Shown: positions 4,969 through 6,518 of the stretch, one piece after another
How the letters are laid out: each line of letters opens with the position of its first letter
Numbering within the stretch: position 1 is the first letter of the stretch
Assembly: GCA_020440935.1 (NCBI GenBank)
Contig: JAGRNC010000144.1
Location: forward strand, 1-6,518
Length of the DNA stretch: 6,518 bases
Reading direction: 5' to 3'
From: Leptospiraceae bacterium
Lineage (GTDB): Bacteria; Spirochaetota; Leptospiria; Leptospirales; Leptonemataceae
Program-made: the position numbers and the translations under genes
The notes under the pieces: model-generated
Told to the model about the DNA's origin: nothing
Seen by the model: only the letters and a program-made list of their open reading frames with translations
Database searches by the model: none

Positions 4969-6198
4969 ATGGAAGATATCACGAGTCATTGGCCCGATTT
5001 TGTGATCGTTGTATTCACACTATTTACTGCCGCACTGATGCTGCTGCAAAGCATCGGTCAGCTGCTTATTCGCCCTCGGTCCAGCGCAAATTATCTCGCT
5101 GCGGGCTTATTTGCCTGGGTGGCTGTTTTCTTAACCAATCTCAGTCTGGGGCGTGACGCCATCGTAGCCTATCTTCCGCACCTCGATGCGCTCCATGTTC
5201 CGTTCTATTTTCTTGTAGGTCCGGTTCTGAGGGCTTACGTGCTTGGCATTGTAGGCGAACGTAATTCGACCGAAGCGAAACGGACTACCACTTCGGCCGA
5301 AATGGAAGAGTCGGATGTACCCGAATGGGCGCCAACAGCCCGATCGCCGCGGTTTCGCTTTCCCGGTTACCCCATCCTGATTCCCTTTGGACTCTCGGTG
5401 CTTGCCTACCTACCGTTCTGGTTCGGGTCAGCCGACTTCAAACATACTGTGCTTCTAAATCCGCATAAGAATGGGTACTACTTCGCCTACTACCTATTGA
5501 TCAATGCCATAGTTTTTTCCGGAATGATAACGGCCACCGTATCCATTGCCTTGACTGCGTACAAACTCGGACTCCATGAAATTCTGGGAAAGAAGGACAG
5601 CGGTCCCGAGTTGTGGCATCTACGATTCCTGTTAATTCTGATTGTAGCGTTGAGCATCCCGGGAATGTATTCGCAGTACATCGACAGTATCACATGGAAG
5701 AGATTCACGGTCTCTGGAGTGGCCTTTGGCATTCTATGGGTCTATTTGTTGGATTTTCGCTATCCTAGATTCTTTCGTAGCATCGATCGTCAGGTGCGTA
5801 GCCGAAAGAGAGCCGAAAAATATAACATTTCAAGAATCGGAAGTCTGGACGTTGTGGCCAAGTTGGCCGACCTCGAAAAGCTGATGACCGAAGAGCGGAT
5901 CTACGCCGACGAAGATATGAATCTGGAGCGCATGGCCACCATCGCAGGTCTGGATCGCGCGCAGCTTTCAGAATTGCTCAACACCGTGCTGGGTACCGAT
6001 TTTCGTAGCTACATAACCACGTTTCGCGTCGAAGAGGCCAAAAGAATGCTGATCGAGGAGTCCGAACGGGGGATCATGAGTATTGGCTTTGCCGTAGGCT
6101 TCAATTCAAAGGCCTCGTATTTTCGCAATTTTCGGGCCTATACGTCCATGACTCCATCCGAGTATCGGGCTTCCAGGGGCGTAAGTGCTGTTTCCTGA
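4969..6198 (+). CDS. Membrane-embedded AraC-family transcriptional regulator
   Basis: A 409-residue protein with a multi-pass membrane N-terminus and a cytoplasmic AraC-type DNA-binding C-terminus. Hydrophobic segments at about 9-31, 41-60, 72-96, 132-152, 172-198, 218-233 and 246-262 suggest six or seven membrane helices; a hydrophilic, charged loop spans ~97-130. A basic juxtamembrane stretch (RSRKRAEK, ~277-284) and linker lead to the AraC domain (~300-404). The first helix-turn-helix is ~318-340 (LERMATIAGLDRAQLSELLN). The second, ~368-400, carries the family signature: IGFAVGF, S-KASYF, F and TPSEYR. No separate ligand-binding cupin or periplasmic sensor is present, so the membrane domain is presumably the sensor. 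The ATG at 4969 has Shine-Dalgarno AGAGGA 5 nt upstream. It is divergent from the monooxygenase gene, so control of that gene and of itself is a reasonable inference; the signal is unknown. Confidence 0.92.
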   Translation: MEDITSHWPDFVIVVFTLFTAALMLLQSIGQLLIRPRSSANYLAAGLFAWVAVFLTNLSLGRDAIVAYLPHLDALHVPFYFLVGPVLRAYVLGIVGERNSTEAKRTTTSAEMEESDVPEWAPTARSPRFRFPGYPILIPFGLSVLAYLPFWFGSADFKHTVLLNPHKNGYYFAYYLLINAIVFSGMITATVSIALTAYKLGLHEILGKKDSGPELWHLRFLLILIVALSIPGMYSQYIDSITWKRFTVSGVAFGILWVYLLDFRYPRFFRSIDRQVRSRKRAEKYNISRIGSLDVVAKLADLEKLMTEERIYADEDMNLERMATIAGLDRAQLSELLNTVLGTDFRSYITTFRVEEAKRMLIEESERGIMSIGFAVGFNSKASYFRNFRAYTSMTPSEYRASRGVSAVS

Positions 6199-6242
6199 AA
6201 CATAGCCTTTCTCCGAGCAAACCCCGAAAATCTGCGTTACTC

Positions 6243-6257
6243 GCCCCCACGGCGGGC
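6243..6257 (+). terminator. Weak terminator candidate after the AraC-family gene
   Basis: GCCC (6243-6246) can pair with GGGC (6254-6257) around a 7-nt loop. A T-rich but interrupted stretch (CTTTCCAATTTTG) follows from 6261. It starts about 45 nt after the stop codon. The four-pair stem is short, so this is tentative. Confidence 0.25.
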
Positions 6258-6305
6258 TGCCTTTCCAATTTTGCTTTCTGACTAGAGACAAGGGATTAGT
6301 TCAGG

Positions 6306-6352
6306 GTCAAGAATCTAGATACTGGACCTTAGATTTTGTCCAGAATCTTGAT
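6306..6352 (+). repeat. Nested direct and inverted repeats upstream of the right-edge gene
   Basis: GTCAAGAATCTAGAT (6306-6320) and GTCCAGAATCTTGAT (6338-6352) match at 13 of 15 positions and start 32 bp apart, about three helical turns. The same stretch also folds: TCAAGA (6307-6312) pairs with TCTTGA (6346-6351), and CTGGAC (6322-6327) pairs with GTCCAG (6338-6343). It lies about 115 bp upstream of the next gene start and could be a tandem protein-binding site, or a terminator-like stem for the AraC-family gene. Confidence 0.45.
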
Positions 6353-6468
6353 CCAGGTCGATCATTTTCCCAATCCAGGGTAGTATTGGCTCACTTTCAT
6401 CCGGTGTCGGCACTAAAAATTTCAGGGGGATGCCGATTCTGAACGGATGCTAATGTAGGGAGAGTGTG

Positions 6469-6518
6469 ATGATTAGACGAATCGCAATCCTGGCTGGTTT
6501 GCTGGCAATGGCCAGTCC
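6469..6518 (+). CDS. N-terminus of a probable exported protein (3' truncated)
   Basis: Only 16 complete codons are visible before the window ends. The ATG at 6469-6471 has a good Shine-Dalgarno (AGGGAGAG, 6457-6464) just upstream. The peptide MIRRIAILAGLLAMAS has two arginines followed by a hydrophobic core, as expected for the start of a signal peptide. Whether it is cleaved, lipidated or stays as a membrane anchor cannot be judged here. Its orientation matches the AraC-family gene, 270 bp upstream, but the gap and the repeats in it suggest an independent promoter. No function can be assigned. Confidence 0.6.
   Translation, partial: MIRRIAILAGLLAMAS

Noticed and set aside
4717..4989. 90-aa minus-strand open frame across the divergent region
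   Set aside because: It overlaps the start of the AraC-family gene, the candidate operators and the A-tracts, and its product shows no domain-like pattern.
6414..6471. AT-rich TAAAAAT and TGCTAATGT as -10 boxes for the right-edge gene
   Set aside because: The first has no -35 at acceptable spacing; the second would start transcription within the Shine-Dalgarno. No promoter is called there.

Overview
The window looks like chromosomal DNA of a Gram-negative-type bacterium with roughly balanced GC (estimated by eye). A spirochaete of the Leptospirales is the best guess, more likely a higher-GC Leptonema/Turneriella-like or uncultured lineage than Leptospira proper. The guess rests on three things: a sensor-type SpoIIE phosphatase fused to a diiron metallo-beta-lactamase domain, a small putative lipoprotein, and an AraC-type regulator whose effector part is a multi-pass membrane domain. 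All three architectures are common in that group as far as I recall; this is inference, not a database result.

Layout from left to right. (1) Positions 2-1843 (+) hold the 3' part of a large signalling protein. It has a flavodiiron/ODP-like metallo-beta-lactamase domain, a SpoIIE/PP2C serine phosphatase domain and C-terminal TPR-like helices; its first ~70 residues lie outside the window. (2) Two small minus-strand genes face it: an unrecognised 95-aa protein (1969-2256) and a 168-aa putative lipoprotein (2323-2829). They are separated by 66 bp that contain overlapping, mutually exclusive inverted repeats. (3) Further right on the minus strand is a 506-aa EthA-type Baeyer-Villiger monooxygenase (3055-4575), followed by a strong 13-bp-stem hairpin (2978-3014). 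(4) A 393-bp divergent intergenic region (4576-4968) separates it from a plus-strand membrane-embedded AraC-family regulator (4969-6198). (5) After a 270-bp spacer with nested repeats, the first 16 codons of a probably exported protein begin at 6469 and run off the window.

How the genes may work together. The monooxygenase and the membrane AraC protein are divergently transcribed from a region rich in repeats, the classic arrangement of a regulator and its target. A 13-nt word, AATAATCCCTGCC, occurs both in this shared region and in the hairpin downstream of the monooxygenase, so it brackets that gene. The phosphatase is probably a separate transcription unit. Its metal ligands look intact, suggesting a redox, oxygen or NO input controlling dephosphorylation of an unidentified protein partner.

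The items most worth following up are the diiron-sensor/phosphatase fusion, the membrane-AraC/monooxygenase pair, and the repeat family bracketing the monooxygenase. No rRNA, tRNA, CRISPR array, transposase or insertion sequence is apparent.
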